This document shows, one piece after another, positions 1 to 5,013 of a DNA stretch of 5,013 nucleotides (position 1 is the first letter of the stretch; every line of letters starts with the position of its first letter). The translations under genes were made by a program, and so were the position numbers. The stretch covers positions 1 through 5,013 of the forward strand of contig CAYWTY010000085.1 in the NCBI GenBank assembly GCA_964461335.1, given 5' to 3'. Under the pieces are notes generated by a model. That model was not told the origin of the DNA and ran no database searches. It saw only the letters and a program-made list of their open reading frames with translations. This DNA is from JAKJBL01 sp964461335 (GTDB lineage Bacteria; Bacillota; Clostridia; Christensenellales; CAG-138).

Positions 1-53
1 AGCTCCCCGTTGCTCTTGGTCTACCGCTCTACCCCAACTATTGACATAGAGCC
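1..53 (-). mobile_element. Probable terminal inverted repeat of an ISL3-like insertion sequence, running off the left edge
   Basis: Read on the minus strand, this stretch begins GGCTCTATGTCAATAGTTG at position 53 and continues away from xdhC. It starts with the GG(C/T)TCT-type tip that I associate from memory with ISL3-family ends. It begins exactly where the xdhC stop codon ends. The adjacent eight bases (54-61, TTATTTAT) are AT-rich, which fits the 8-bp AT-rich target duplications of ISL3 elements. An internal 6-bp inverted repeat, GCTCTA (29-34) with TAGAGC (47-52), is also present. No transposase is visible because the element would lie outside the window. It could instead be another repeat family, so the family call is uncertain. 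Confidence 0.4.
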
Positions 54-545
54 TTATTTATTGGCGCTTTGCGCTTTACGCTTTTTTAAGGTATTTTCTA
101 CGGCATTAAAAATGTTTTCGTACCCTGTGCACCTGCATAGGTGGCCTGCAAGCTGTTTTCTCAGTTCTTCGCGTGTATATTCTTTGCCGCTTTCGAGTAT
201 TTCAAGTGCAGTCATTATAAACCCCGGTGTGCAAAAGCCGCATTGTACTGCGCCTTCGTCAATAAAAGCCTGCTGAATATCCGAAAGCTCGCCGTTTGGC
301 CCAAGCAGGCTTTCGAGCGTTCTAATATTTTTGCCATCAGCCCAAATTGCAAGGTAAATACAGGAGTTGTAGCATTCTCCGTCTATTATTACTGTGCAGG
401 CGCCGCATTCGCCAACTTCGCAGCCCTTCTTTACGCTTGTAAGGTTATAGTCGTTTCTAAGCATGTCTGTAAGGGATGCGCGCACATCAATAGTTGTTTC
501 GGTCTCTTTGCCGTTTATGGTGCAGCGCACAAGCTGTTTTTGCAT
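54..545 (-). CDS. xdhC: Xanthine dehydrogenase iron-sulfur subunit XdhC, [2Fe-2S]
   Basis: Cytoplasmic electron-transfer subunit that carries two [2Fe-2S] clusters between the molybdenum site of XdhA and the FAD of XdhB. It has 163 residues, full length for the family. The N-terminal plant-type ferredoxin domain (about 1-80) has Cys42, Cys47, Cys50 and Cys62 (GCEVGECGAC, then C62). The C-terminal helical [2Fe-2S] domain has Cys102, Cys105, Cys137 and Cys139 (QCGFCTPG and CRCTGY). All eight ligands are present, so it should be functional. The ATG overlaps the xdhB stop by one base (TAATG), and an AGGAGGTGA ribosome site lies inside the xdhB end, which implies translational coupling. The stop codon directly touches an IS-like end (1-53), leaving no room for a native terminator. 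XdhC here follows E. coli naming; it is not the XdhC cofactor chaperone of Rhodobacter. Confidence 0.96.
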   Translation of the reverse strand: MQKQLVRCTINGKETETTIDVRASLTDMLRNDYNLTSVKKGCEVGECGACTVIIDGECYNSCIYLAIWADGKNIRTLESLLGPNGELSDIQQAFIDEGAVQCGFCTPGFIMTALEILESGKEYTREELRKQLAGHLCRCTGYENIFNAVENTLKKRKAQSANK

Positions 546-1426
546 TACAGCTCACCTCCTGCAAGAATTATTGCTGCCTCAAAGGCGCGTTTTGTAAGCT
601 CTTCAACAAGCTGGAGCCTAAGCTCTTTGCTTGCGCGCCAGCTTGTGCGCGGGTTAACATCTAAAAGCGCTGCTTTTGCTGCTGCGTTTATGGTCTCACT
701 TGAAACTGGCATACCCTTTGCAGCTGCTTCTGCGCTCTTTGCGCGAATAGGCACAGGCGCAGCAACAGCAAACCCTACGCGCATGCGCTCAACTATTGTT
801 TTATCTACATTTAGTCTTACGTTTACAGAACAGCCGAGTGTTGCAATATCCATTGCTTCGCGCATTGCGTATTTAATATAGTGGCCTTCGCAATTCTCGT
901 AACTTTCCTTTGGGATGAGGATTGCAGTTAGAAGCTCTGCATGCTTTAGCGCAACTTTGCCCGGGCCTGTATAAAATTCCTGAATTGGGAGCCTTCTAAC
1001 TCCGTCTGGGCTTGTAAGCTCTGTTATTGCATCATAAGCTACAAGAGTTGAGCCAGAGTCGCTTGATGTAACGCCATTGCATATATTCCCGCCTATTGTT
1101 GCGATATTGCGAATTTGCGGGCCTCCCGCATTATCAACAGCTTCCCCTAAAACGCGAAAATGCTTTTTGATGAGCAGGTCCTTAGTTATATGCGAAAAGC
1201 TTGTTAGCGGCTTTATTCTAAGCGTTCCGTCCTCATCCATGCTTACGCCTCTTAGGCTGTCGAGCTTTTGTATGCTTATAAGCGTGCAGCCTGCAAGCTT
1301 TCCTTCGCGAATCTGTATGAGGATATCGCTCCCGCCTGCAATAAGCTTTGCTGTTGGGTGTTGCTGCATAAGCTCAATTGCATTTGCTTCTGAGGTTGCC
1401 TCATAGAGAGCCTCAATATCATACAT
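545..1426 (-). CDS. xdhB: Xanthine dehydrogenase FAD-binding subunit XdhB
   Basis: FAD subunit of the trimeric xanthine dehydrogenase; it takes electrons from the iron-sulfur subunit and passes them to NAD+ or another acceptor. It has 293 residues, about the length of E. coli XdhB. The FAD-binding domain covers about residues 1-170, with the flavin-contact motifs AGGSD (30-34) and TIGGNICNG (110-118) of the CO dehydrogenase medium-subunit family. YAMREAMDIAT (186-196) leads into the C-terminal domain (about 180-290), where SWRASKELR (262-270) is shared with the E. coli protein as I recall it. The gene starts 19 bases after the xdhA stop, with AAGGATGG (1436-1443) nine bases before the ATG. 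It ends in a one-base overlap with xdhC. It appears intact. That the physiological acceptor is NAD+ is assumed from the family. Confidence 0.96.
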   Translation of the reverse strand: MYDIEALYEATSEANAIELMQQHPTAKLIAGGSDILIQIREGKLAGCTLISIQKLDSLRGVSMDEDGTLRIKPLTSFSHITKDLLIKKHFRVLGEAVDNAGGPQIRNIATIGGNICNGVTSSDSGSTLVAYDAITELTSPDGVRRLPIQEFYTGPGKVALKHAELLTAILIPKESYENCEGHYIKYAMREAMDIATLGCSVNVRLNVDKTIVERMRVGFAVAAPVPIRAKSAEAAAKGMPVSSETINAAAKAALLDVNPRTSWRASKELRLQLVEELTKRAFEAAIILAGGEL

Positions 1427-1445
1427 CTGCTTTTACCATCCTTCC

Positions 1446-3731
1446 TTATATAAGCCCTGCGTCTTTAAAAGCAGGAAACAGCCTGTGCGGAGTCAGGGGG
1501 AGCGTATTTAGAGAAACCCCTGTTGCATTAAGCACAGCATTGCGAATTGCGCTTGCACAGGGGATAGCGGGTGGTTCGCCAAGGCCCTTTGTACCGTATG
1601 CGCTTGTTGGCTCGTAGTTTTCTACAAACTGTGCTTCAAGATGCGGGTGGTCAAGAAGTGTGCCAAGCTTGTAGTCGAGCAGGTTATCGTTTAAGAGCCT
1701 GCCTGTTTTATTGTCAAAGAGCATTTGTTCGCCAAGCCCATAGCCTATTGACATAGACATCCCGCCATGCACCTGAGCAGCCGCAAGCTGCGGGTTAATA
1801 AGCTGCCCGCAGTCATGTACATTTATAATATCGAGGATTTTTACCTTGCCAAGCGGAATATCAACCTCTACCTCAGCAAAGGAACAGCCAAAGCTGTATG
1901 CGTTGGATTTGCATTGGTATGTGCTTTCTGCTGTAAGGTGTTCTGCATACTCCATGCTGTAAAAAGCTTCTTCAGCAAGCGCTTCAAGTGAGCGCAGCAT
2001 AGAGCCGTTAGATTTTAGCACTATATTGCCTTCAACTATATCCATATCGCACGCCATTTTATGAACGAGCTTTTCAGCATATTTAAGAATCTTTTCCTTA
2101 AGGATTAGTGCAGTCTGCTTTATTGCAAAGCCTGCAACATAAGTCTGCCTTGAGCCATAGGCGCCTAAGCCAAACGGTGTTGTGTCAGTATCCTGTGTGC
2201 TGATAATATGAACATTTTCAAAGGGAACCCCAAGCGTTTCGGCAGCCATCTGCGAAAATGCGGTATCCGCACCCTGGCCTATTTCGGTTTCGCCAAGCTG
2301 CATTTGGAGCGAACCATCCTCATTTAAGAGCATCCTGCATGAGGAAACTTCAAGAGAAATCGGCCATACGCCAGTATTATACCAAGAAAGCGACATGCCA
2401 ATGCCCCTTCTAATAGGGCCTTCTTGGTTTTTATAAAGCGCGCGCTTTTCTTCCCACCCTATATATGCCATGCCCTTTTCCATGCATTGGTTGAAACTAT
2501 CAAAGTAATTGACATTATCAGAGAAGGGGTCATGGAAGCCTACAGGCATCATATTAAGCTGCCTAAAGCTAATTGGGTCAAGTTTAAGCGCATGTATAAT
2601 ATCTTCTGCATGGCTTTCTACTGCAAAGATTGCCTGTGGTACGCCGTATGCACGCATTGCTCCTGCTGCAGGCATATTAGTATAAACTGTGTAACCATCA
2701 ATCTTTTTTGCTTTCTCGTCGTTATAAAGCTGCCTAAAGACAGTCATTGCTTTTGAAACTACGCTATGGCCATGAGAAGCATATGCGCCTTGGTTTGATA
2801 AAACTGTGCATTTTCGCGCTACTATTCTTCCGTTTGGCCGTACATATGAGGTAAGGTGAAACTTCATAGCATGGCGCACACGCGTTGCATAAAATGTTTC
2901 TTCGCGTGAAAGCTCGAGCTTAACAAGCCTGCCGCCTACTTGCTGGCAAAGGTAGGCATTAAGGGGTTCATAAAGCACATCCTGCCTGTTGCCGAACCCG
3001 CCGCCAAGGTATGGTTTAATCACTCGTATTTTACCCCATGGGAGGCCAAGCGCCTGTGCGACAACGCGCCGGGTTATATGCGGAATTTGTGTTGCTGAAA
3101 CAACAACAATACGCCCTGCTTCCATATAGGCGTATGAAATAGGGAGCTCTATATGGCAGTGCTGCACCATTGGGGTTTCGTATGTGCCCTCAAATTTAAT
3201 TAGGCCTTCTTCAAGTATGGCAGCTTCAAAGTCTCCGTCTTCAAAGCTTGTATGTGCAAGGATGTTATTCTCAAAACCCTCATGAAGCTTTGAGGCGCCT
3301 TCTTCCATTGCAGCTTCAGGGCTTAATAAATGCGGGTACTGAATGTATTCGACTTTAATTGCACGTAATGCACGCGAGGCTGCTACTTCATCTTCAGCTA
3401 TTACAGCAGCAATATCATCCCCATATAGGCGCACACGTTTATTGAGCAAATGCCTGTCTGCCACATCCTGGTGGCTCTTTTCAAGAGTCCATGGGTGCCC
3501 GGCTGTTGCAAAGGGTATATCCGGCACATCAAAGCATGTAATAATCTTGACTACTCCGGGTATTGCGAGAGCTTCGCTAATATCCATTTTTACGACAATG
3601 CCGTTTGCAATTGTTGAGTGAAGCACCTTTGCAATAAGCGCTCCCTTTTCAATTAAATCATCTGTATATTTGGCGCGGCCTGTGACCTTATCAAATGCGT
3701 CCACTCTTTTGACGCTTTTGCCAACGCTCAT
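1446..3731 (-). CDS. xdhA: Xanthine dehydrogenase molybdenum-binding subunit XdhA
   Basis: Catalytic subunit that hydroxylates purines (hypoxanthine to xanthine to urate) at a molybdenum-molybdopterin site in the cytoplasm. It has 761 residues from the chosen ATG and closely resembles E. coli XdhA along its length, for example KVTGRAKYTDD, VPDIPFATAGH and the C-terminal LNTLPLTPHRL. The N-terminal a/b hammerhead domain is about residues 10-125 and the two molybdopterin-binding domains follow. Cofactor and active-site motifs are GGGFG (243-247), MRAYG with Arg360, TEIGQGAD (482-489), HDCGQLINP (639-647), VHGGM (654-658) and GLGEPP with the catalytic base Glu719. Gln250 stands where mammalian enzymes have a substrate-binding Glu. 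The start at 3731 was chosen over an in-frame TTG at 3749 because AAGGAGG lies seven bases before the ATG. It is the first gene of the operon, divergent from mocA. Substrate is inferred from the family; another aromatic N-heterocycle is possible. Confidence 0.96.
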   Translation of the reverse strand: MSVGKSVKRVDAFDKVTGRAKYTDDLIEKGALIAKVLHSTIANGIVVKMDISEALAIPGVVKIITCFDVPDIPFATAGHPWTLEKSHQDVADRHLLNKRVRLYGDDIAAVIAEDEVAASRALRAIKVEYIQYPHLLSPEAAMEEGASKLHEGFENNILAHTSFEDGDFEAAILEEGLIKFEGTYETPMVQHCHIELPISYAYMEAGRIVVVSATQIPHITRRVVAQALGLPWGKIRVIKPYLGGGFGNRQDVLYEPLNAYLCQQVGGRLVKLELSREETFYATRVRHAMKFHLTSYVRPNGRIVARKCTVLSNQGAYASHGHSVVSKAMTVFRQLYNDEKAKKIDGYTVYTNMPAAGAMRAYGVPQAIFAVESHAEDIIHALKLDPISFRQLNMMPVGFHDPFSDNVNYFDSFNQCMEKGMAYIGWEEKRALYKNQEGPIRRGIGMSLSWYNTGVWPISLEVSSCRMLLNEDGSLQMQLGETEIGQGADTAFSQMAAETLGVPFENVHIISTQDTDTTPFGLGAYGSRQTYVAGFAIKQTALILKEKILKYAEKLVHKMACDMDIVEGNIVLKSNGSMLRSLEALAEEAFYSMEYAEHLTAESTYQCKSNAYSFGCSFAEVEVDIPLGKVKILDIINVHDCGQLINPQLAAAQVHGGMSMSIGYGLGEQMLFDNKTGRLLNDNLLDYKLGTLLDHPHLEAQFVENYEPTSAYGTKGLGEPPAIPCASAIRNAVLNATGVSLNTLPLTPHRLFPAFKDAGLI

Positions 3732-3738
3732 AGCAACT

Positions 3739-3745
3739 CCTCCTT
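3739..3745 (-). promoter_or_regulatory. Shine-Dalgarno site of xdhA that sets its start
   Basis: AAGGAGG on the minus strand, seven bases before the ATG at 3731. The upstream in-frame TTG at 3749 would place this site inside the coding region and has no ribosome site of its own, so the ATG is preferred. Confidence 0.9.
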
Positions 3746-3784
3746 GCAAACTAAAATTTTGGCAGGCTTATTATTATTTAGTAC

Positions 3785-3813
3785 AGTATAGCACTCCAGT
3801 ACTTGGTTTTAAA
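3785..3813 (-). promoter_or_regulatory. Candidate promoter of the xdhABC operon
   Basis: Minus-strand TTTAAA (3813-3808, four of six matches to TTGACA), a 17-base spacer, then TATACT (3790-3785, five of six matches to TATAAT). Transcription would begin near 3778 and leave a leader of about 47 nt before the xdhA ATG. The weak -35 suits an activated promoter, and both a ModE-like site and a pair of direct repeats lie next to it. No purine-riboswitch core is seen in the leader. Confidence 0.5.
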
Positions 3814-3820
3814 GTATTGG
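3798..3820. repeat. Short direct repeats around the xdhA -35
   Basis: AGTACTTGG (3798-3806) and AGTATTGG (3813-3820) are near-identical direct repeats starting 15 bases apart, one on each side of the candidate -35. A further inverted pair, AGTAC (3780-3784) and GTACT (3799-3803), spans the -10. These could be half-sites for a purine-responsive regulator, but short repeats like these also arise by chance in AT-rich DNA. Confidence 0.3.
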
Positions 3821-3821
3821 A

Positions 3822-3842
3822 CTATCTATTTTTATATATAAC
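3822..3842. promoter_or_regulatory. Candidate ModE-type operator between xdhA and mocA
   Basis: The site reads CTATCTA, six bases (TTTTTA), then TATATAAC on the plus strand. The E. coli ModE consensus, as I remember it, has CTATATA, a 6-7 base spacer and TATATAAC, so 14 of 15 core positions agree and the spacing is right. The outermost bases do not match. It lies just upstream of the candidate xdhA -35, centred near -54, a position compatible with activation of xdhABC. A ModE-type DNA-binding protein is encoded less than 1 kb away. The region is AT-rich, so a chance match is possible. Confidence 0.45.
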
Positions 3843-3879
3843 CCGTATGCTTTCATTCAAGCTGAATTCTTTGGATTTC

Positions 3880-3908
3880 TTGATTTTCTCCTAAGAAAAA
3901 GGCATACT
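3880..3908 (+). promoter_or_regulatory. Candidate promoter of mocA
   Basis: TTGATT (3880-3885), a 17-base spacer, then CATACT (3903-3908); each hexamer matches four of six consensus bases. Transcription would start near 3915 and give a leader of about 20 nt that contains the AGGGG ribosome site. It is a moderate match in AT-rich DNA. Confidence 0.4.
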
Positions 3909-3934
3909 TAAAAAAAGGCTGCAGGGGTGCTTTT

Positions 3935-4528
3935 ATGCAAAATAACTTTAAGCTTGGCTGTGTGCTTATGGCAGCAGGCACAGCTTCGCGCTTTGGCAAA
4001 AATAAGCTTGATGCCGAGTTTTGCGGCTCAACTTTGCTTTGCCGTGCCCTTACTTCAATACCTGAGGATGAATTTAATAAAGTTGCTGTTGTAACAGCTA
4101 ACGAAGAACATGCGGCTATGGCAAAAACCCGCGGCTTTTCTGCCTTAATAAATGCTGCGCCTTTGCTTGGGCAAAGCCATACGATATTTTTAGGCGTTAG
4201 CGCGCTTTTCTCTATGGATGCAATTATGTTTATGGTTGCAGACCAGCCTTTATTAACCCAAAAAACAATACGCGCTGCTCTTGCGCTATACAGGGCAAAC
4301 CCAGGCTCTATTGTTGCGCTTAGCTATATGGGCAAGCGGGGGAACCCCTGCATCTTCCCAAAAGAGTTTTTTCAAGACCTGCTCTTATTAAAAGGTGATA
4401 TAGGCGGAAACGAAGTAGTAAAAGCAAATAAAAGCAGGCTTAAATATTATGAGGTTAAAAACGGGCGCGAGCTAATTGATGTTGACACGCCTGAAGCCTT
4501 AAGCCTGCTTGAGGCGTATAAGGATTAG
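3935..4528 (+). CDS. mocA: CTP:molybdopterin cytidylyltransferase, MocA type
   Basis: Predicted to transfer CMP from CTP to Mo-molybdopterin, giving the molybdopterin cytosine dinucleotide used by xanthine dehydrogenase-family enzymes. It has 197 residues, the usual length, and is a single Rossmann-like nucleotidyltransferase domain. The nucleotide-binding loop is MAAGTASRFGKNKL (12-25). AAG rather than the AGG of MobA points to CTP rather than GTP, as reported for the E. coli pair. Other motifs are GQS (79-81), VADQPLLT with the metal-binding Asp103 (101-108), KRGNPCIFP (134-142), KGDIGG (153-158) and DVDTPE (182-187). RGxP and GDxG are typical of MocA. An AGGGG ribosome site (3923-3927) is seven bases before the ATG. 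It is transcribed divergently from xdhA and ends 11 bases from the convergent regulator gene. The neighbouring XdhA is its evident client. Confidence 0.9.
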   Translation: MQNNFKLGCVLMAAGTASRFGKNKLDAEFCGSTLLCRALTSIPEDEFNKVAVVTANEEHAAMAKTRGFSALINAAPLLGQSHTIFLGVSALFSMDAIMFMVADQPLLTQKTIRAALALYRANPGSIVALSYMGKRGNPCIFPKEFFQDLLLLKGDIGGNEVVKANKSRLKYYEVKNGRELIDVDTPEALSLLEAYKD

Positions 4529-4539
4529 TCACCTTGTTT

Positions 4540-4875
4540 TTAAGTAAACATTTCCTCAAACAGCCTTTTAGCATCCTCTTCCAGCTTTAAAACATAGGCA
4601 TTGTAGTTTTCAAGAAGCGCTTCCGCTTGTTTTGTAAGCACAGCGCCTCCGCCATGCCTTCCGCCTGTTGTGCGAACAAGGAGCATAAAGCCAAGCGCAT
4701 GTTCGCTTTGCTTTACTATACGCCATGCCTTTGAATACGCCATATCCATTGAGGCAGCTGCAGCGCGCAGCGAACTTAAATTTTTTACAGCTATAAGAAG
4801 CCTGGCAAGCCCCGGGCCAAAGCATTTTTCTTTTGTATGAAACCTAACAGTAAGTACGGGCCGCATGTTGCTCAT
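4540..4875 (-). CDS. Stand-alone ModE-type winged-helix DNA-binding protein
   Basis: Predicted cytoplasmic transcription regulator. It has 111 residues and matches the N-terminal DNA-binding domain of ModE. The helix-turn-helix is about residues 35-62 (SLRAAAASMDMAYSKAWRIV), followed by the wing with the ModE hallmark TTGGRHGGGAVLT (69-81) and a charged C-terminal helix (about 84-108) that probably dimerises. E. coli ModE is about 262 residues with molybdate-binding Mop domains after this part; none is present, and the protein ends at a normal stop. It therefore cannot sense molybdate in the classical way. Such short ModE-like proteins are common in Firmicutes beside molybdoenzyme genes. It is convergent with mocA (11-base gap). 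No good ribosome site precedes ATG 4875; AAGGG is 12 bases away. ATG 4866 is an alternative start. Targets are inferred to be xdhABC, mocA and itself. Confidence 0.88.
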   Translation of the reverse strand: MSNMRPVLTVRFHTKEKCFGPGLARLLIAVKNLSSLRAAAASMDMAYSKAWRIVKQSEHALGFMLLVRTTGGRHGGGAVLTKQAEALLENYNAYVLKLEEDAKRLFEEMFT

Positions 4876-4891
4876 GGGTTAATTGTAACCC
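4876..4891. promoter_or_regulatory. Perfect inverted repeat, candidate autoregulatory operator
   Basis: GGGTTA (4876-4881), four bases ATTG, then TAACCC (4886-4891): a perfect 6-bp-arm palindrome directly adjoining the regulator ATG and covering the -10 hexamer. A bound dimer would block RNA polymerase, which suggests autorepression. The pattern TTA-N4-TAACCC also occurs at 3832-3844, inside and beside the ModE-like site between xdhA and mocA. Confidence 0.5.
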
Positions 4892-4910
4892 TTGGCGGAT
4901 TTGTTGACAA
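4882..4910 (-). promoter_or_regulatory. Promoter of the ModE-like regulator gene
   Basis: Minus-strand TTGTCA (4910-4905) and TACAAT (4887-4882), each five of six consensus bases, separated by exactly 17 bases. This is the best sigma-70-type promoter in the window. Its expected start point, seven bases after the -10, is the A of the ATG at 4875 or very near it. Confidence 0.6.
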
Positions 4911-4918
4911 GAGTAGAG

Positions 4919-4934
4919 AGGGGGTGTTTCCCCT
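4919..4934. repeat. Small G/C hairpin upstream of the regulator gene
   Basis: AGGGG (4919-4923) and CCCCT (4930-4934) can pair around the loop GTGTTT. No T-run follows on either strand, so it is not a convincing terminator. Its role is unknown; it may belong to the repeat-rich right edge. Confidence 0.35.
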
Positions 4935-4969
4935 GTTTAAGAATAATGCTTTTTAAGCTGCAAATCACG

Positions 4970-4990
4970 ACCACCCCTCCAAGGGGTGGT
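4970..4990. repeat. Strong 9-bp-stem hairpin, possible IS200/IS605-type end
   Basis: ACCACCCCT (4970-4978) and AGGGGTGGT (4982-4990) form a perfect 9-bp stem with the 3-nt loop CCA. A second hairpin follows at 4999-5011. Only TTTGCTCT follows on the plus strand and CGTGATTT on the minus strand, so an intrinsic terminator is a poor fit. From memory, a subterminal hairpin of this form followed by TTTGCTC resembles the structured ends of IS200/IS605 elements in Clostridia. No TnpA gene is visible because the window ends here. A REP-like element is the alternative. Confidence 0.4.
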
Positions 4991-4998
4991 TTGCTCTA

Positions 4999-5011
4999 GG
5001 GCTATAAGCCC
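4999..5011. repeat. Second small hairpin at the right edge
   Basis: GGGCT (4999-5003), loop ATA, AGCCC (5007-5011): a perfect 5-bp stem eight bases after the larger hairpin. The A residues on both sides do not extend the stem. Its closeness to the first hairpin suggests both belong to one structured element that continues beyond the window. Confidence 0.35.
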
Positions 5012-5013
5012 AA

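Noticed and set aside
1..53. Minus-strand tRNA-like stretch with a D-arm-like GTTGGGGTAGAGC
   Set aside because: No acceptor stem, anticodon arm or T-arm can be assembled around it; an IS terminal repeat explains the sequence better.
141..881. Long plus-strand open frame of 246 codons
   Set aside because: Lies opposite xdhC and xdhB, has low-complexity Ala/Ser/Cys-rich content and no ribosome site; it is an antisense shadow of the real genes.
3732..3749. XdhA start at the in-frame TTG, six residues longer
   Set aside because: The ribosome site AAGGAGG would lie inside the coding region, and ATG 3731 is ideally spaced from it.
3732..3778. Purine or molybdenum-cofactor riboswitch in the xdhA leader
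   Set aside because: The leader is only about 47 nt, with no conserved purine-aptamer core and no long paired structure.
4535..4550. TGTTT / AAACA inverted repeat between the convergent mocA and regulator stops as a bidirectional terminator
   Set aside because: Only a 5-bp AT-rich stem with a 6-nt loop and no proper T-run; too weak to call.
4904..4926. Perfect TTGACA on the plus strand at 4904-4909 as a rightward promoter
   Set aside because: No -10-like hexamer occurs 16-18 bases downstream (TTCCCC lies there); the same DNA serves better as the minus-strand -35 of the regulator gene.

Overview
The window carries a compact molybdenum-hydroxylase module. A three-gene operon on the minus strand, xdhA-xdhB-xdhC (3731 down to 54), encodes the molybdopterin, FAD and iron-sulfur subunits of a xanthine dehydrogenase of the Escherichia coli XdhABC type. 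Divergent from it on the plus strand is a MocA-type CTP:molybdopterin cytidylyltransferase (3935-4528), which would make the cofactor form used by this enzyme family. Convergent with mocA is a small stand-alone ModE-type winged-helix DNA-binding protein on the minus strand (4540-4875). The genes form one functional unit: apoenzyme subunits, last cofactor-maturation step and a probable regulator.

The 203-bp region between xdhA and mocA holds divergent promoter candidates and, between them, a site (3822-3842) that closely fits the ModE box as I remember it from E. coli. The regulator gene has its own promoter (TTGTCA-17-TACAAT), whose -10 lies inside a perfect 16-bp inverted repeat directly before the ATG. 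This suggests autoregulation and possibly a leaderless mRNA. It is the most interesting unexplained structure here, although it comes from pattern reading only.

Both edges look like mobile or repeat DNA. Positions 1-53 resemble the terminal inverted repeat of an ISL3-family insertion sequence that abuts the xdhC stop codon with no spacing. Positions 4911-5013 contain no gene but hold three hairpins. The last two, a 9-bp-stem and a 5-bp-stem hairpin, resemble the structured ends of IS200/IS605 elements. Neither transposase is inside the window.

Host: the moderate-to-low G+C, strong AAGGAGG-type ribosome sites, tight gene packing and anaerobe-type purine catabolism suggest an anaerobic Firmicute (Clostridia or a relative). 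This is inference, and the window holds no taxonomic marker. I see no wholly new system: the enzyme is a known family, and the novelty lies in its regulation and boundaries.
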